The translations under genes were made by a program, and so were the position numbers. Under the pieces are notes generated by a model that did no database searches, was not told the DNA's origin, and was given only the letters and a program-made list of their open reading frames with translations. DNA of 64,000 nt, from the NCBI GenBank assembly GCA_040219935.1, contig JAVJUA010000092.1, forward strand, positions 1 to 64,000. The letters run 5' to 3'. This stretch comes from UBA7803 sp040219935. Its GTDB lineage: Bacteria; Pseudomonadota; Gammaproteobacteria; Pseudomonadales; Azotimanducaceae. Each line of letters begins with the position of its first letter. The stretch's first letter is position 1. Shown in pieces: positions 7,558 to 15,594 of this stretch.

Positions 7558-7802
7558 CAGCCGGCCTTCTTGCGCAGCACGTAGACGTAGCGGTCGTGGT
7601 CGCGCTCGGAGACCAGCAGCTCGTTGCCGCTCTGCTTCGAGAACACCTCGAAATCGCGCACCGAACCGGGGTCAGTGGCCAGCACCTTGAGCAGCGCACC
7701 GGGCGCCATGTCGTTCAGGGCCTTCTTGGCCTTGAGCAGCGGCATCGGACAGTTGAGCCCGCACACGTCCAGCACCCGGGCTTCGGAATCGCTATCGGTC
7801 AT
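7557..7802 (-). CDS. tusA: TusA/SirA-family sulfur carrier protein
   Basis: 81 aa. It contains the signature LDVCGLNCPMPLLKAKKAL, with the active cysteine C18 in the CPxP motif, and the typical fold ending in a beta strand (RYVYVLRKKA). TusA-like proteins carry persulfide sulfur for tRNA thiolation or redox processes. The ATG at 7802 gives the usual family length; another ATG three codons upstream (7811) is possible, and neither has a strong ribosome site. It is divergent from bepA across about 100 bases that should hold both promoters. Confidence 0.9.
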   Translation of the reverse strand: MTDSDSEARVLDVCGLNCPMPLLKAKKALNDMAPGALLKVLATDPGSVRDFEVFSKQSGNELLVSERDHDRYVYVLRKKAG

Positions 7803-7905
7803 GGCCAGCATCGGTTGGAGAGCGGGTTGCAGACGCGCAGGGTAGCGCGCCAGGCGCAGGGGCGCCAAGGGAACTTTCGCCGCGCCCTCGCGTCCATGCG
7901 GTATC

Positions 7906-9381
7906 ATGCCCGCCATGCTCACCCTCCTGCCCAATCGCCGCGCAAGCGCCGCAATCTGGCTGCTGGCCGGCTGGTTGTGCCTGGCGGCCGCGCCCGGTCG
8001 CGCCGACGTGGAGGCCAAAGATCTGCCCGTGCTCGGCGACGCATCCTCCGGCGTCATCTCTCCCGGCATGGAGCGGGAGATCGGCAGCCAGTTCCTCAAG
8101 CAGCTCCACGCCGCGCTGCGTACGGTAGACGACCCCATACTCAAGTACTGGGTCACCTGGCACATCACCGACCTGGCCCAGCACTCGCAGCTACGCGACA
8201 ACCTGATGCAGGTGGTGCTGATCGACAACCAGGAAATCAACGCCTTCGCGGCGCCCGGCGGCGTGGTGGGCATCAACCTCGGGCTGCTGCTGGCCGCCCA
8301 GGACATTCACGAGTACTCCTCGGTCATCGCCCACGAGCTGGCGCACCTGAGCCAGCGCCACTTCGCCCGCGGCGTCGAGGAGCAGCGTGCCCAGACGCTG
8401 CCCACCCTGGCATCGCTGATCGCGGCCATCATGATCGGCGCCGTGGGCGGCGGCGACGCCGGCATCGCCGCTATCTCCGCGGCGCAGGCGGCAGCCCAGC
8501 AGAACCAGCTTCGATACAGCCGCACCCGCGAGCAGGAGGCCGACCGCATCGGCATGAACACGCTGGTCGAGGCCGGCTTCGATCCGAATGGCATGGCGCG
8601 CATGTTCGAGCGCATGCAGAACGCCTACCGCTTCACCCGCCGGCCACCCGAGTTCCTGCTCACCCACCCGCTGTCGGAATCGCGCGTCGCCGACGCCCGC
8701 CAGCAGGCCATGCGGTTGGCGCCGAAGTCCTACAGCGACTCCCTGGACTACATGCTGATGCGCACCCGCGCCATGGTGCGCTATGCGGAGACCCCCCAGC
8801 TCGCGGTGCGGCAGTTCGAGAAAGCCGTGCGCGACGAGCCGGACTCGGTGCCGGCCCGCTACGGCCTGGCCCTGGCGCTCTCCCGCGCCGACGAGCATGA
8901 CGACGCGGTGGCCATGGGCGACGCGCTGTTCACGGCGGATCCGCGCAAGATCCTCTACATCGCCGCCTACGGCGAGTTGCTGATCGCGGCGGAGCGCTAT
9001 GACCAGGCCGAGCGCCTGCTGTCGCACCACCTGGCCATCAACCCCGACAACGCGCCGCTGGCCATGCTCTACGCCGAAGCCCTCACCAAGGAGCGCAAGT
9101 TCGCCGAGGCCGAAGCCGTGCTGGCCCGCCAGAGCCTGGTGCGCAGCGACGACGTCGACGTCTGGTACAACCTGGCGGAGGTGTCGGGGCTGGCGGGCAA
9201 CATCATCGGCGTGCACCGCGCCCGGGCCGAGTACTTCGCGCTGCATGGCGCCTATCAGCGTGCCATTCAGCACCTGGAGTACGCCCGCCGCCTGGCCGAT
9301 CGCGACGATGCCCAGCTCGCCGCCCGCCTCGATCAGCGCATCAACGACTTCCGCACCGCGCTGCGGGTCGCCCAGTCCTGA
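7906..9381 (+). CDS. bepA: BepA-type periplasmic M48 metalloprotease with TPR domain
   Basis: 491 aa. A signal peptide (residues about 12-33, cleavage after GRA) is followed by an M48 zinc protease domain with H143-E-L-A-H147 and third ligand E211 in EQEADRIG, then tetratricopeptide-like repeats from about residue 290 to the end. BepA degrades or chaperones misfolded outer-membrane barrels, including LptD, and acts with the BAM complex, whose bamC gene is 2.4 kb away. Two ATGs (7906 and 7915) are possible starts. Length and domain order match E. coli BepA (YfgC). Confidence 0.93.
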   Translation: MPAMLTLLPNRRASAAIWLLAGWLCLAAAPGRADVEAKDLPVLGDASSGVISPGMEREIGSQFLKQLHAALRTVDDPILKYWVTWHITDLAQHSQLRDNLMQVVLIDNQEINAFAAPGGVVGINLGLLLAAQDIHEYSSVIAHELAHLSQRHFARGVEEQRAQTLPTLASLIAAIMIGAVGGGDAGIAAISAAQAAAQQNQLRYSRTREQEADRIGMNTLVEAGFDPNGMARMFERMQNAYRFTRRPPEFLLTHPLSESRVADARQQAMRLAPKSYSDSLDYMLMRTRAMVRYAETPQLAVRQFEKAVRDEPDSVPARYGLALALSRADEHDDAVAMGDALFTADPRKILYIAAYGELLIAAERYDQAERLLSHHLAINPDNAPLAMLYAEALTKERKFAEAEAVLARQSLVRSDDVDVWYNLAEVSGLAGNIIGVHRARAEYFALHGAYQRAIQHLEYARRLADRDDAQLAARLDQRINDFRTALRVAQS

Positions 9382-9471
9382 CCCGCCTCCGCCAACCCCA
9401 AGCCATCCTCGCCATGGCGTCCGATTCCGCCTATGGTTGGCGGCAACTCGGGAAGCCAGGCATTGAATATC

Positions 9472-9879
9472 ATGACCCACACCGGACACTGCCTCTGCGG
9501 CAAGGTCAGCTACGAATTCGACGGCGAGCCGGCCATGACCGGCGTCTGCCACTGCAAGAACTGCCAGCGCCAGGCGGGATCGGCGTTCTCCACCCTGGCC
9601 GGGGTGCCGAAGGCGGCGTTCCGGTTCACCGGCGGCAAGCCGAAGCTCTACCAGGACACCGACACCAAGAGCGGCAATCCGGTGGAGCGTTACTTCTGCG
9701 GCGACTGCGGGTCGCCCATCTACTCCGCCATCCCCGGCCAGCCGGACCTGCTGTTCCTCAAGACCGGCACCCTGGACGACACCGCGGCGTTCAAGCCGCA
9801 GTTCCACGCCTGGTGCGACAGCAAGCAGGCCTGGGTGACGCTCGACCAAGGCGTGCCGGCCATTCCGACCCAGCCGTGA
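9472..9879 (+). CDS. GFA-family zinc protein
   Basis: 135 aa. Cysteines are arranged as in the glutathione-dependent formaldehyde-activating (Gfa/CENP-V) fold: C7-x-C9, C26-x-C28-x-x-C31 and C76-x-x-C79, in the contexts CLCGKVSYE, CHCKNCQRQ and FCGDCGSPI. Most bacterial members are of unknown function and bind structural zinc; formaldehyde-glutathione activity is documented only for a few. The start was placed at the ATG at 9472 so that the protein begins just before the CLCG motif, as is usual; an ATG at 9433 would add an atypical extension. No operon partner is evident. Confidence 0.85.
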   Translation: MTHTGHCLCGKVSYEFDGEPAMTGVCHCKNCQRQAGSAFSTLAGVPKAAFRFTGGKPKLYQDTDTKSGNPVERYFCGDCGSPIYSAIPGQPDLLFLKTGTLDDTAAFKPQFHAWCDSKQAWVTLDQGVPAIPTQP

Positions 9880-9903
9880 TCGAGGCTGCGCAGTCCGGCT
9901 AGA

Positions 9904-10338
9904 ATGGCGGCCATGTCGGGCGCCGCCAAAAAGCTACGTCGCGTCGGTCTCGGTGCCACCCTCGGCGCCGTGGTTCTGCTGCGCGTGCTGGTGCCCGCCG
10001 GCTACATGCCGGCGGCGTTGGCGGGCGGCTGGTTCCTGCAGCTCTGCCCCGACGGACTGCCGGTGGCAGCGATGCAGGCGCTGCTGGGCGAAGCTCATCA
10101 CCACCACCATCACCACGCGCCCGACAACGGCGCATCGGCTGGCGGCGACGCGGTGGCCATGCCCGAGCAGTGCCAGCTCGGTGCCGGCTTCGCAGCCGCC
10201 GCCACCGTAGAGACGCTGCCCCAGCGGGCGCCCATTCCAGCCAGACACGGCCAGGTTCGACTGCCGGATGCCGCGGTCGCGGTCCGGCGCACGGCGTCGA
10301 GCTTCCAACCCCGAGCCCCGCCTCTGCTCCTCGGCTGA
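9904..10338 (+). CDS. His-rich DUF2946-like membrane protein, probable copper-handling partner
   Basis: 144 aa. An N-terminal hydrophobic helix with the motif RVLVPAGYMPAAL is followed by LQLCPDGLP, a run of seven histidines at residues 65-71, and a cysteine in MPEQCQLG. This is the layout of DUF2946 proteins (signal anchor, C-P-x-G, histidine cluster), which are often next to copper-linked TonB receptors. The protein is likely anchored in the inner membrane with a periplasmic metal-binding tail. Starts at 9904 and 9913 are both possible. The TonB receptor gene follows after 83 bases of strong hairpins. The copper assignment is inferred from family context. Confidence 0.7.
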   Translation: MAAMSGAAKKLRRVGLGATLGAVVLLRVLVPAGYMPAALAGGWFLQLCPDGLPVAAMQALLGEAHHHHHHHAPDNGASAGGDAVAMPEQCQLGAGFAAAATVETLPQRAPIPARHGQVRLPDAAVAVRRTASSFQPRAPPLLLG

Positions 10339-10344
10339 TCGAAC

Positions 10345-10394
10345 GCCGGCGCCAGGACGCCGGCTGACCGGCAGGCAGCCGTCCGCTGCCTGCC
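10345..10394. promoter_or_regulatory. Two tandem hairpins between the His-rich gene and the TonB receptor
   Basis: Perfect inverted repeats GCCGGCG-CCAGGA-CGCCGGC (10345-10364) and GGCAGGCAGC-CGTCC-GCTGCCTGCC (10370-10394) fill most of the 83-base gap. Neither is followed by a T-run. They could weaken readthrough or protect a processed mRNA end. No known riboswitch core was recognised. Confidence 0.5.
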
Positions 10395-10421
10395 CATCGA
10401 TATCCGCATGAGGAGACTGAC

Positions 10422-12485
10422 ATGAAACCAAGAGGCTTCTGCCTCGCGCTCGTGCTGTCCGCGGCATCCGCGACGGCGGCGCAGCCCATCATCGAGGAGA
10501 TGGTGGTCACAGCTACACCCGACAAACGCACGATCGAGCTCGCCCGCACCGTGGACATCGCACCGGACTCGGCGCTGCTGCTGCGCAAGGCGGTGGGCGC
10601 GAACGTCGAAAGCAACGGGCCGATCACCGGCATCGCCCAGATTCGCGGCATGTCGCGCGCCCGCATCGGCGCCCACATTGACGGCGCCGTGATCAGCCCG
10701 GGCGGCCCCAACTGGATGGATCCGCCGTTGTCTTACGCACCAGCCGCTCACCTGGATTCGCTGGTGGTGTACCGCGGCATCGCCCCGGTCAGCGCCGGGC
10801 AGGAGACCATCGGCGGCGTGCTGCACGCCACGACCTGGCAGGGCGAATTCGCGGAATCGGGCCCCAGCGTCTCCGCCCGGGCGCGCACCGGATTTCAGTC
10901 CGTGAACGACGGCTCGCTGCTGAGCGCCGCCGCCGTGCTCGCCGGCCGGCAGCAGTACCTGAGGCTGTCGGGGCTTACCGAGCAGGCCGACGACGCCGAC
11001 TTCCCGGGCGGCAGGATTCTGCCCAGTGAGTACCGGCGCGAGCGTTACGACGTCGGCTACGCCCTGCGCAGCGGGCCGCACACGCTGCGTCTCGACTACG
11101 GCCGCAACGACACCGGCGACGCCGGCACGGCGGCGCTGCCCATGGACATCCAGTACATCGACGCCGATCTCTACCGTCTGGCATACCAGTTCAGCGGCGC
11201 CGAGCTGACGGTGTCCACCCGGGCCTACTACGGCGACATCGGTCACGGCATGACCAACCATCATCTGCGCACCCCGCCCGCCAACCCGGCCATGCTGCGA
11301 CGCAACGTCGCCGCCGCCGAGAACCGGGGGTTTGCGGCAGAGCTGGTCAAAGGACCGTGGAAGCTGGGCGTCGACGGCCATGAGGAGCGTCACGACAGCG
11401 ACATCGACAACCCTGCCGCGCCGATGTTCTTCGTGGTCAACTTCCGTGACGCCGAACGGCGCGTGCTCGGCGTCTACGCCGAGCGCGAGATCGAGCTGAG
11501 TCGCGGCATGAGCCTGGAACTCGGCGCCCGCGTCAACCGGGTACACATGGACGCCGGGGCGGTGGACGCGACGCCGGCGCGCATGAACATGCCGGCCGCG
11601 GTTGCCCTGCGTCAGGCGTTCAACGATGCCGACCGCTCGCGCAGCGAGACCAACTACGACTGGACGCTGAAGACCTACCTGCCGGCAGGGGAACGGACGG
11701 TGCTGTATGCGGGGCTGGCCCGGAAGTCGCGGTCGCCCTCCTACCAGGAGCGCTACCTGTGGTTGCCGCTGGAAGCCACTGCCGGTCTTGCCGACGGCCG
11801 CACCTACACCGGCAACCCGGCGCTCGATGCGGAGGTCGCCCACGAGATCGAGCTCGGCTTCGATTGGGACGGCGAAAGACTCCGCGTCGCCCCACGCCTG
11901 TTCTATCGTCGCATCGACGACTACATACAGGGCACGCCGTCCAGCAACAGCGCGGCGCTCATGTTCGTCGCCATGATGAACACCATGAACGGCACCGCCA
12001 ACCCGCCGCCGCTGCAGTTCGCCAACGTCGATGCCGTGCTCTACGGCGCCGACGTCGACTGGCGGCTCCGCCTCAGCGAGCACTGGTCGCTGGAGGGCGT
12101 GGTCAACCTGGTGCGCGGCGAGCGCGACGACGTCGACGACGACCTGTACCGGCTGGCACCGGCCAATGCCTTCGTGGCCATCGCCTACCAGCGCCCGGCC
12201 TGGGGTCTGACCCTGGAGACCTTCGCCTATGCCGATCAGAACCGCGTGTCCGCCACCAACGCCGAGCTGGCAAGCGACGGCTACGTGCTGGTCAACCTGA
12301 AGGGCTACTGGCAGCTCAGCGAGCAGTTCCGGCTCGGGTTCGGCGTCGACAACGTCGCCGATGCAAGGTATCGGGATCACCTGGCCGGTCTGAACCGGGT
12401 GGCCGGCAATCCCGATATCGCCGTCGGTGAGCGTCTGCCCGGGTTCGGCCGCAACGTGTTCGTGCGCCTGGACTTCGACTGGTAG
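10422..12485 (+). CDS. TonB-dependent outer membrane receptor, OprC/NosA-like
   Basis: 687 aa. A signal peptide ending in ATAA is followed by a TonB-box-like EEMVVTATP, a plug domain to about residue 140, and a 22-strand-type barrel ending in the aromatic FVRLDFDW. In the plug, GGPNWMDPPLSYAPAAHLD with VVYRGIAPVSAG parallels the copper receptors OprC/NosA (MDPPTSY, then a V-x-x-G-P motif). Several Met/His-rich spots (MFVAMMNTMN, GHGMTNHHL) could bind metal. The ATG at 10422 has a strong GAGGAG site. It follows the His-rich DUF2946-like gene, supporting copper or another soft metal as substrate. Receptors of this family also import siderophores, so the substrate is not proven. Confidence 0.85.
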   Translation: MKPRGFCLALVLSAASATAAQPIIEEMVVTATPDKRTIELARTVDIAPDSALLLRKAVGANVESNGPITGIAQIRGMSRARIGAHIDGAVISPGGPNWMDPPLSYAPAAHLDSLVVYRGIAPVSAGQETIGGVLHATTWQGEFAESGPSVSARARTGFQSVNDGSLLSAAAVLAGRQQYLRLSGLTEQADDADFPGGRILPSEYRRERYDVGYALRSGPHTLRLDYGRNDTGDAGTAALPMDIQYIDADLYRLAYQFSGAELTVSTRAYYGDIGHGMTNHHLRTPPANPAMLRRNVAAAENRGFAAELVKGPWKLGVDGHEERHDSDIDNPAAPMFFVVNFRDAERRVLGVYAEREIELSRGMSLELGARVNRVHMDAGAVDATPARMNMPAAVALRQAFNDADRSRSETNYDWTLKTYLPAGERTVLYAGLARKSRSPSYQERYLWLPLEATAGLADGRTYTGNPALDAEVAHEIELGFDWDGERLRVAPRLFYRRIDDYIQGTPSSNSAALMFVAMMNTMNGTANPPPLQFANVDAVLYGADVDWRLRLSEHWSLEGVVNLVRGERDDVDDDLYRLAPANAFVAIAYQRPAWGLTLETFAYADQNRVSATNAELASDGYVLVNLKGYWQLSEQFRLGFGVDNVADARYRDHLAGLNRVAGNPDIAVGERLPGFGRNVFVRLDFDW

Positions 12486-12498
12486 CCGGGCGCACCGC

Positions 12499-12525
12499 CT
12501 GAGCCGCCGCCCGGCGGCGGCTCAG
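12499..12525. terminator. Hairpin between convergent receptor and nadA genes
   Basis: CTGAGCCGCCGCC and GGCGGCGGCTCAG form 13-base perfect arms around one base (12512). The repeat sits between the convergent stops at 12485 and 12522 and overlaps the last codon of nadA. No T-run follows on either strand, so it is a possible bidirectional transcription barrier rather than a classical terminator. Confidence 0.5.
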
Positions 12526-13571
12526 GGCTTGAAGTCGAGCATGCGCTGCAGCGGCACCATGGCGCGGCGGCCGATCTCGGGGTCCACCAGCACCTCGTTG
12601 GCCGCCATGGCGCGCTCGTCGCGCAGGCATTCCGCCAGCCGCTTCAGCTCGTTCATCGCCATCCACGGGCAGTGGGCACAGCTGCGGCAGGTGGCGCCCT
12701 CGCCCGCCGTGGGCGCTTCGATGAAGCGCTTGTCGGGGTTGCGCTGGCGCAGCTTGTGGAAGATGCCGCGGTCGGTGGCGACGATGAACAGCTTGTGGGG
12801 CAGCTCGCCCGCCGCCTTGATGATCTGGCTGGTGGAGCCCACGGCGTCGGCGATGTCGATCACGGCCGCCGGCGACTCCGGATGCACCAGCACGCCGGCA
12901 TCAGGATAGACAGCCTTCAGGTCGAACAGGGCCTTGGCCTTGAACTCCTCGTGCACCACGCAGGCGCCGCTCCACAGCAGCATGTCGGCGCCGGTCTCGG
13001 TCTGGATCCAGTGGCCCAGATGCTTGTCCGGCGCCCACAGAATCTTCTCGCCGCGATCGTGCAGGCGCTCGACGATGGGCCGCGCCACGCTGCTGGTCAC
13101 CACCCAGTCGGACAGCGCCTTCACCCGCGCCGACGTGTTCGCGTACACCACCACGGTGCGATCCGGGTGCTCGCGGCAGAACGCCTCGAACTCGTCCGGC
13201 GGGCAGCCGAGGTCGAGCGAGCACTCGGCCTCGAGGGTGGGCATGATGACGCGCTTTTCCGGCGAGAGTATCTTCGCCGTCTCGCCCATGAAGCGCACGC
13301 CGGCCACCACCAGCGTGTCGGCGTCGTGGCGCTGGCCAAACCGCGCCATCTCCAGCGAGTCGGAGACGCAGCCGCCGGTTTCCTCGGCCAGGTCCTGCAC
13401 GTCGGCATCGACGTAGTAGTGGGCCACCAGCACGGCGCCGCGCTCGGCCAGGCGCGCCTTGATCTCGTCGCGCAGGGCCACCTTCTCCATCGGATCGACA
13501 TGATCCGGCTGGTAGAGTGGAATGCGCTCCGCCGGGAGCGTGTAATCGGGCAATGGCGTTTGTGCATTCAT
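12522..13571 (-). CDS. nadA: Quinolinate synthase
   Basis: 349 aa, normal for the family. It condenses iminoaspartate with dihydroxyacetone phosphate to quinolinate in de novo NAD synthesis, using a [4Fe-4S] cluster. The expected ligands are present: C117 (EAECSLDLGC), C204 (SGACVVHEEF) and the CxxCxxC at 295-301 (CRSCAHC). Substrate-binding motifs AHYYVDADVQ and VHPES are intact. The ATG at 13571 is taken as the start. nadB and nadC are not in the window. The gene is divergent from the GST gene across 49 bases. Confidence 0.96.
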   Translation of the reverse strand: MNAQTPLPDYTLPAERIPLYQPDHVDPMEKVALRDEIKARLAERGAVLVAHYYVDADVQDLAEETGGCVSDSLEMARFGQRHDADTLVVAGVRFMGETAKILSPEKRVIMPTLEAECSLDLGCPPDEFEAFCREHPDRTVVVYANTSARVKALSDWVVTSSVARPIVERLHDRGEKILWAPDKHLGHWIQTETGADMLLWSGACVVHEEFKAKALFDLKAVYPDAGVLVHPESPAAVIDIADAVGSTSQIIKAAGELPHKLFIVATDRGIFHKLRQRNPDKRFIEAPTAGEGATCRSCAHCPWMAMNELKRLAECLRDERAMAANEVLVDPEIGRRAMVPLQRMLDFKP

Positions 13572-13620
13572 TTCAAATGGCCTCTATCAGGCTTTGTATG
13601 GCGCGCGAGGGACAATTTCA

Positions 13621-14223
13621 ATGTTGCAACTCCATGAAATGGCCGATTCCGGCAACTGCTACAAGGTCCGCCTGCTGCTGAACCTGCTGGATCGCCCTTA
13701 TGAACGCAAACCAGTTGACATCCTCAAGGGTGAAAGCCGCACATCCGAGTTCCTGGCCCTGAACCCCAACGGCCGGGTGCCGCTGCTGGTGCTGGACGAC
13801 GGCCGCACCCTGCCCGAGTCCAACGCCATCCTCTGGTACCTGGCCGACGGCTCGCCCTGGCTGCCCACGGACGCCTTCGAACGCGCCCAGGTGCTGCAGT
13901 GGATGTTCTTCGAGCAGTACAGCCACGAGCCGTTCATCGCCACCAACCGCTTCTGGATTCACATCCAGGGCAGCGCCGACGCCAACGCCGAGAAGATTGC
14001 GGCCAATCATCCCAGGGGCCTGGCCGCCCTCGGCGTCATGGAGACGCATCTGGCCGGGCGCGAGTGGTTCGTGGGCAGCGCCTGCTCCATCGCCGACATC
14101 GCCCTCTACGCCTACACCCACGTGGCGCACCAGGGCGGCTTCGACCTGGCGCCGTTTGCCGCGCTGCGCGGCTGGCTCGAGCGGGTGGCAGCCCAGCCGC
14201 GGCACATCCCCATCACGGCCTGA
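13621..14223 (+). CDS. Glutathione S-transferase family protein
   Basis: 200 aa. An N-terminal thioredoxin-fold domain (LQLHEMADSGNCYKVRLLL, NPNGRVPLLVLDDG and the glutathione-binding ESNAILWYLAD) precedes an all-helical C-terminal domain with CSIADIALYAY, the conserved N-capping aspartate motif. It probably conjugates or reduces electrophiles with glutathione in the cytoplasm. The ATG at 13621 is preceded by GAGGGA; an upstream ATG (13594) would add nine untypical residues. The following gene, 16 bases on, is a GshB-like ligase, so a small glutathione-related operon is likely. Confidence 0.88.
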   Translation: MLQLHEMADSGNCYKVRLLLNLLDRPYERKPVDILKGESRTSEFLALNPNGRVPLLVLDDGRTLPESNAILWYLADGSPWLPTDAFERAQVLQWMFFEQYSHEPFIATNRFWIHIQGSADANAEKIAANHPRGLAALGVMETHLAGREWFVGSACSIADIALYAYTHVAHQGGFDLAPFAALRGWLERVAAQPRHIPITA

Positions 14224-14239
14224 GCCGGCGCCGGCCCCC

Positions 14240-15106
14240 GTGCCCCACATCGCCTTTCTGCTCGGCCCGCCGGAGCTGGCCCGCAACGACAACCACACCC
14301 GGCTGCCGGCCGGCTTCCGCGCCGCCGGCTGGCAGGTCACCGAGCTGCCCCAGGCGGCGGTGGCACTAACGCCCGCGGGCGTGCGGCTGGGCGACGACGA
14401 CCCGGATCGTTTCGACCTCATCTGGCTGCTGGGGCTCGGCCGCGCCGACACCTTCCTGGACCGGGCCCAGCTGCTGCGGCTGCTGCCCCAGGCGCGCTTC
14501 GTCAATGCTGTAGACGCGCTGATCCACCGGCACGCCAAGTACGCCTGGTGGCGGTACATGCCGGAGACCCACGCCAGCAACGACCCGCTGCGGCTGAAAG
14601 CCCTGCTCGGCGATGGCGGCACCTGGGTGGCCAAGCCGGCCGCCGGCAGCTACGGCCGCGACGTCTACCGGGTGCGGGCGGGCGCCGACGGCGAGGCCAT
14701 CATCGACGCCCTGGTGGGTCAGCGCCGGGAACCCGGCCGGTTCTGCCTGATGCAGCGCTACCTGCCGCAGATCGAGGCGGGCGAGAAGCGCACGCTGATC
14801 GCCGGCGGCGAGATCGTCGGCAGCTACCTGCGGCTGCCGGACGGCGACTTCCGCACCAACCTGGCCACCGGGGCCCGGGCCCAGCCCACCACGCTGACCC
14901 CGGCCGAGCGGGCCCTGGTGGCGGCGGTGGCCGCCGAGTTCGAGGCCAACGGCATCGGCTTCGCGGCCATCGACATCTGCGATCCCTACCTGATGGAGGT
15001 GAACGTGGCCAACCCGGGGGGGCTGGAGACGCTGGCCCGCGTCTACGGGCACGACGTCACGGCCGACGCCGTGGCCGCCGTGAGCCGGGCCCGCAGCGTT
15101 CGCTGA
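14240..15106 (+). CDS. GshB-like ATP-grasp ligase
   Basis: 288 aa from a GTG at 14240, the only sensible start after the GST stop; no ribosome site is visible, so coupling is likely. The ATP-grasp core is clear: WVAKPAAGSYGRDVYRV (P-loop-like lysine and glycine-rich lid), CLMQRYLPQIEAGEKRTLI, and the metal-binding LMEVNVANPGGLETL near the C-terminus, which match bacterial glutathione synthetase closely in order and spacing. It most likely ligates gamma-glutamylcysteine and glycine. It is shorter at the N-terminus than E. coli GshB (about 316 aa), so a different peptide ligation cannot be excluded. Whether another gshB exists outside the window is unknown. Confidence 0.75.
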   Translation: MPHIAFLLGPPELARNDNHTRLPAGFRAAGWQVTELPQAAVALTPAGVRLGDDDPDRFDLIWLLGLGRADTFLDRAQLLRLLPQARFVNAVDALIHRHAKYAWWRYMPETHASNDPLRLKALLGDGGTWVAKPAAGSYGRDVYRVRAGADGEAIIDALVGQRREPGRFCLMQRYLPQIEAGEKRTLIAGGEIVGSYLRLPDGDFRTNLATGARAQPTTLTPAERALVAAVAAEFEANGIGFAAIDICDPYLMEVNVANPGGLETLARVYGHDVTADAVAAVSRARSVR

Positions 15107-15110
15107 GCGG

Positions 15111-15368
15111 TCAGTGGGGGGTGAGGTGGCCGCTGTCGTGCTGCGCCATCACCAGCGCACGCAGCTCCTCCAGCGCATCGTGGCGCTCATCGAGGCTCTT
15201 CACATGCCAGCGGATGATGTCGCCGCGGCGCGGATGATCCGACAGCCGATAGGTCTCCAGGGACGCCTGCAACCTTTCGATCTCGCGCTCGAGCAGGTCG
15301 ATGACGTCGTCGATCGACTGGTTGAGCTGTACTTCGTAATCGCTTCGTTCCGTCACCGTGGTTCCCAT
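15111..15368 (-). CDS. Small coiled-coil protein, unrecognised
   Basis: 85 aa from the ATG at 15368. Almost entirely helical and charged: VQLNQSIDDVIDLLEREIERLQASLE forms clear heptads over about residues 15-40, followed by HVKSLDERHDALEELRALVM. No membrane segment, signal or metal motif is seen. The frame extends upstream of 15368 but turns basic and low-complexity, which reads as non-coding. It is convergent with the GshB-like gene (five bases between stops) and divergent from the catabolic operon at 15595. Function unknown. Confidence 0.55.
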   Translation of the reverse strand: MGTTVTERSDYEVQLNQSIDDVIDLLEREIERLQASLETYRLSDHPRRGDIIRWHVKSLDERHDALEELRALVMAQHDSGHLTPH

Positions 15369-15567
15369 TCTGGCAATCGCGCACCGTGTGATTGAGCTTA
15401 CTGCGACAGCATAGGCGAGAAACCCGGACCCACCGGGCCGCAGCCGGGATCGAATGCGGATTTCGCCCAGTGCGTCACGACTCCGCCGCGACCTTGCCCG
15501 AACCGGCGCGCCGCGGCGCGCCGCTTCACGTTTCCGGCATCCTACCTTAGACTGCCGGGCTCGACCG

Positions 15568-15581
15568 TAGAACACGTTCTA
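15568..15581. promoter_or_regulatory. Palindromic operator of TNNAACNNGTTNNA type (KstR-like)
   Basis: TAGAACACGTTCTA has arms TAGAAC/GTTCTA around AC and lies 14-27 bases before the ATG at 15595, immediately upstream of the AAGGAGG ribosome site. A possible -10 (TAGAAC) overlaps it, with TTAGAC 15 bases upstream. I recall TNNAACNNGTTNNA as the consensus bound by the TetR-type steroid regulator KstR in mycobacteria. A second match occurs at 46347-46360. Confidence 0.6.
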
Positions 15582-15594
15582 AGGAGGAGAGGAC

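Noticed and set aside
5516..7699. Upstream continuation of the bamC reading frame through dapA and the perM-like gene
   Set aside because: The translation there is low-complexity Arg/Gly/Ala-rich and lies out of frame with two clear genes. BamC starts at 5515 with a proper lipoprotein signal.
10096..10116. Run of seven histidine codons looking like an engineered His tag
   Set aside because: It lies inside a natural DUF2946-like protein, which commonly has histidine clusters, and no vector sequence is nearby.
8191..12380. Long antisense open frames opposite bepA and the TonB receptor
   Set aside because: In 70% GC DNA the antisense frame of a real gene stays open. The products are His/Gln/Val/Gly-rich without motifs, while the sense genes have full domain signatures.
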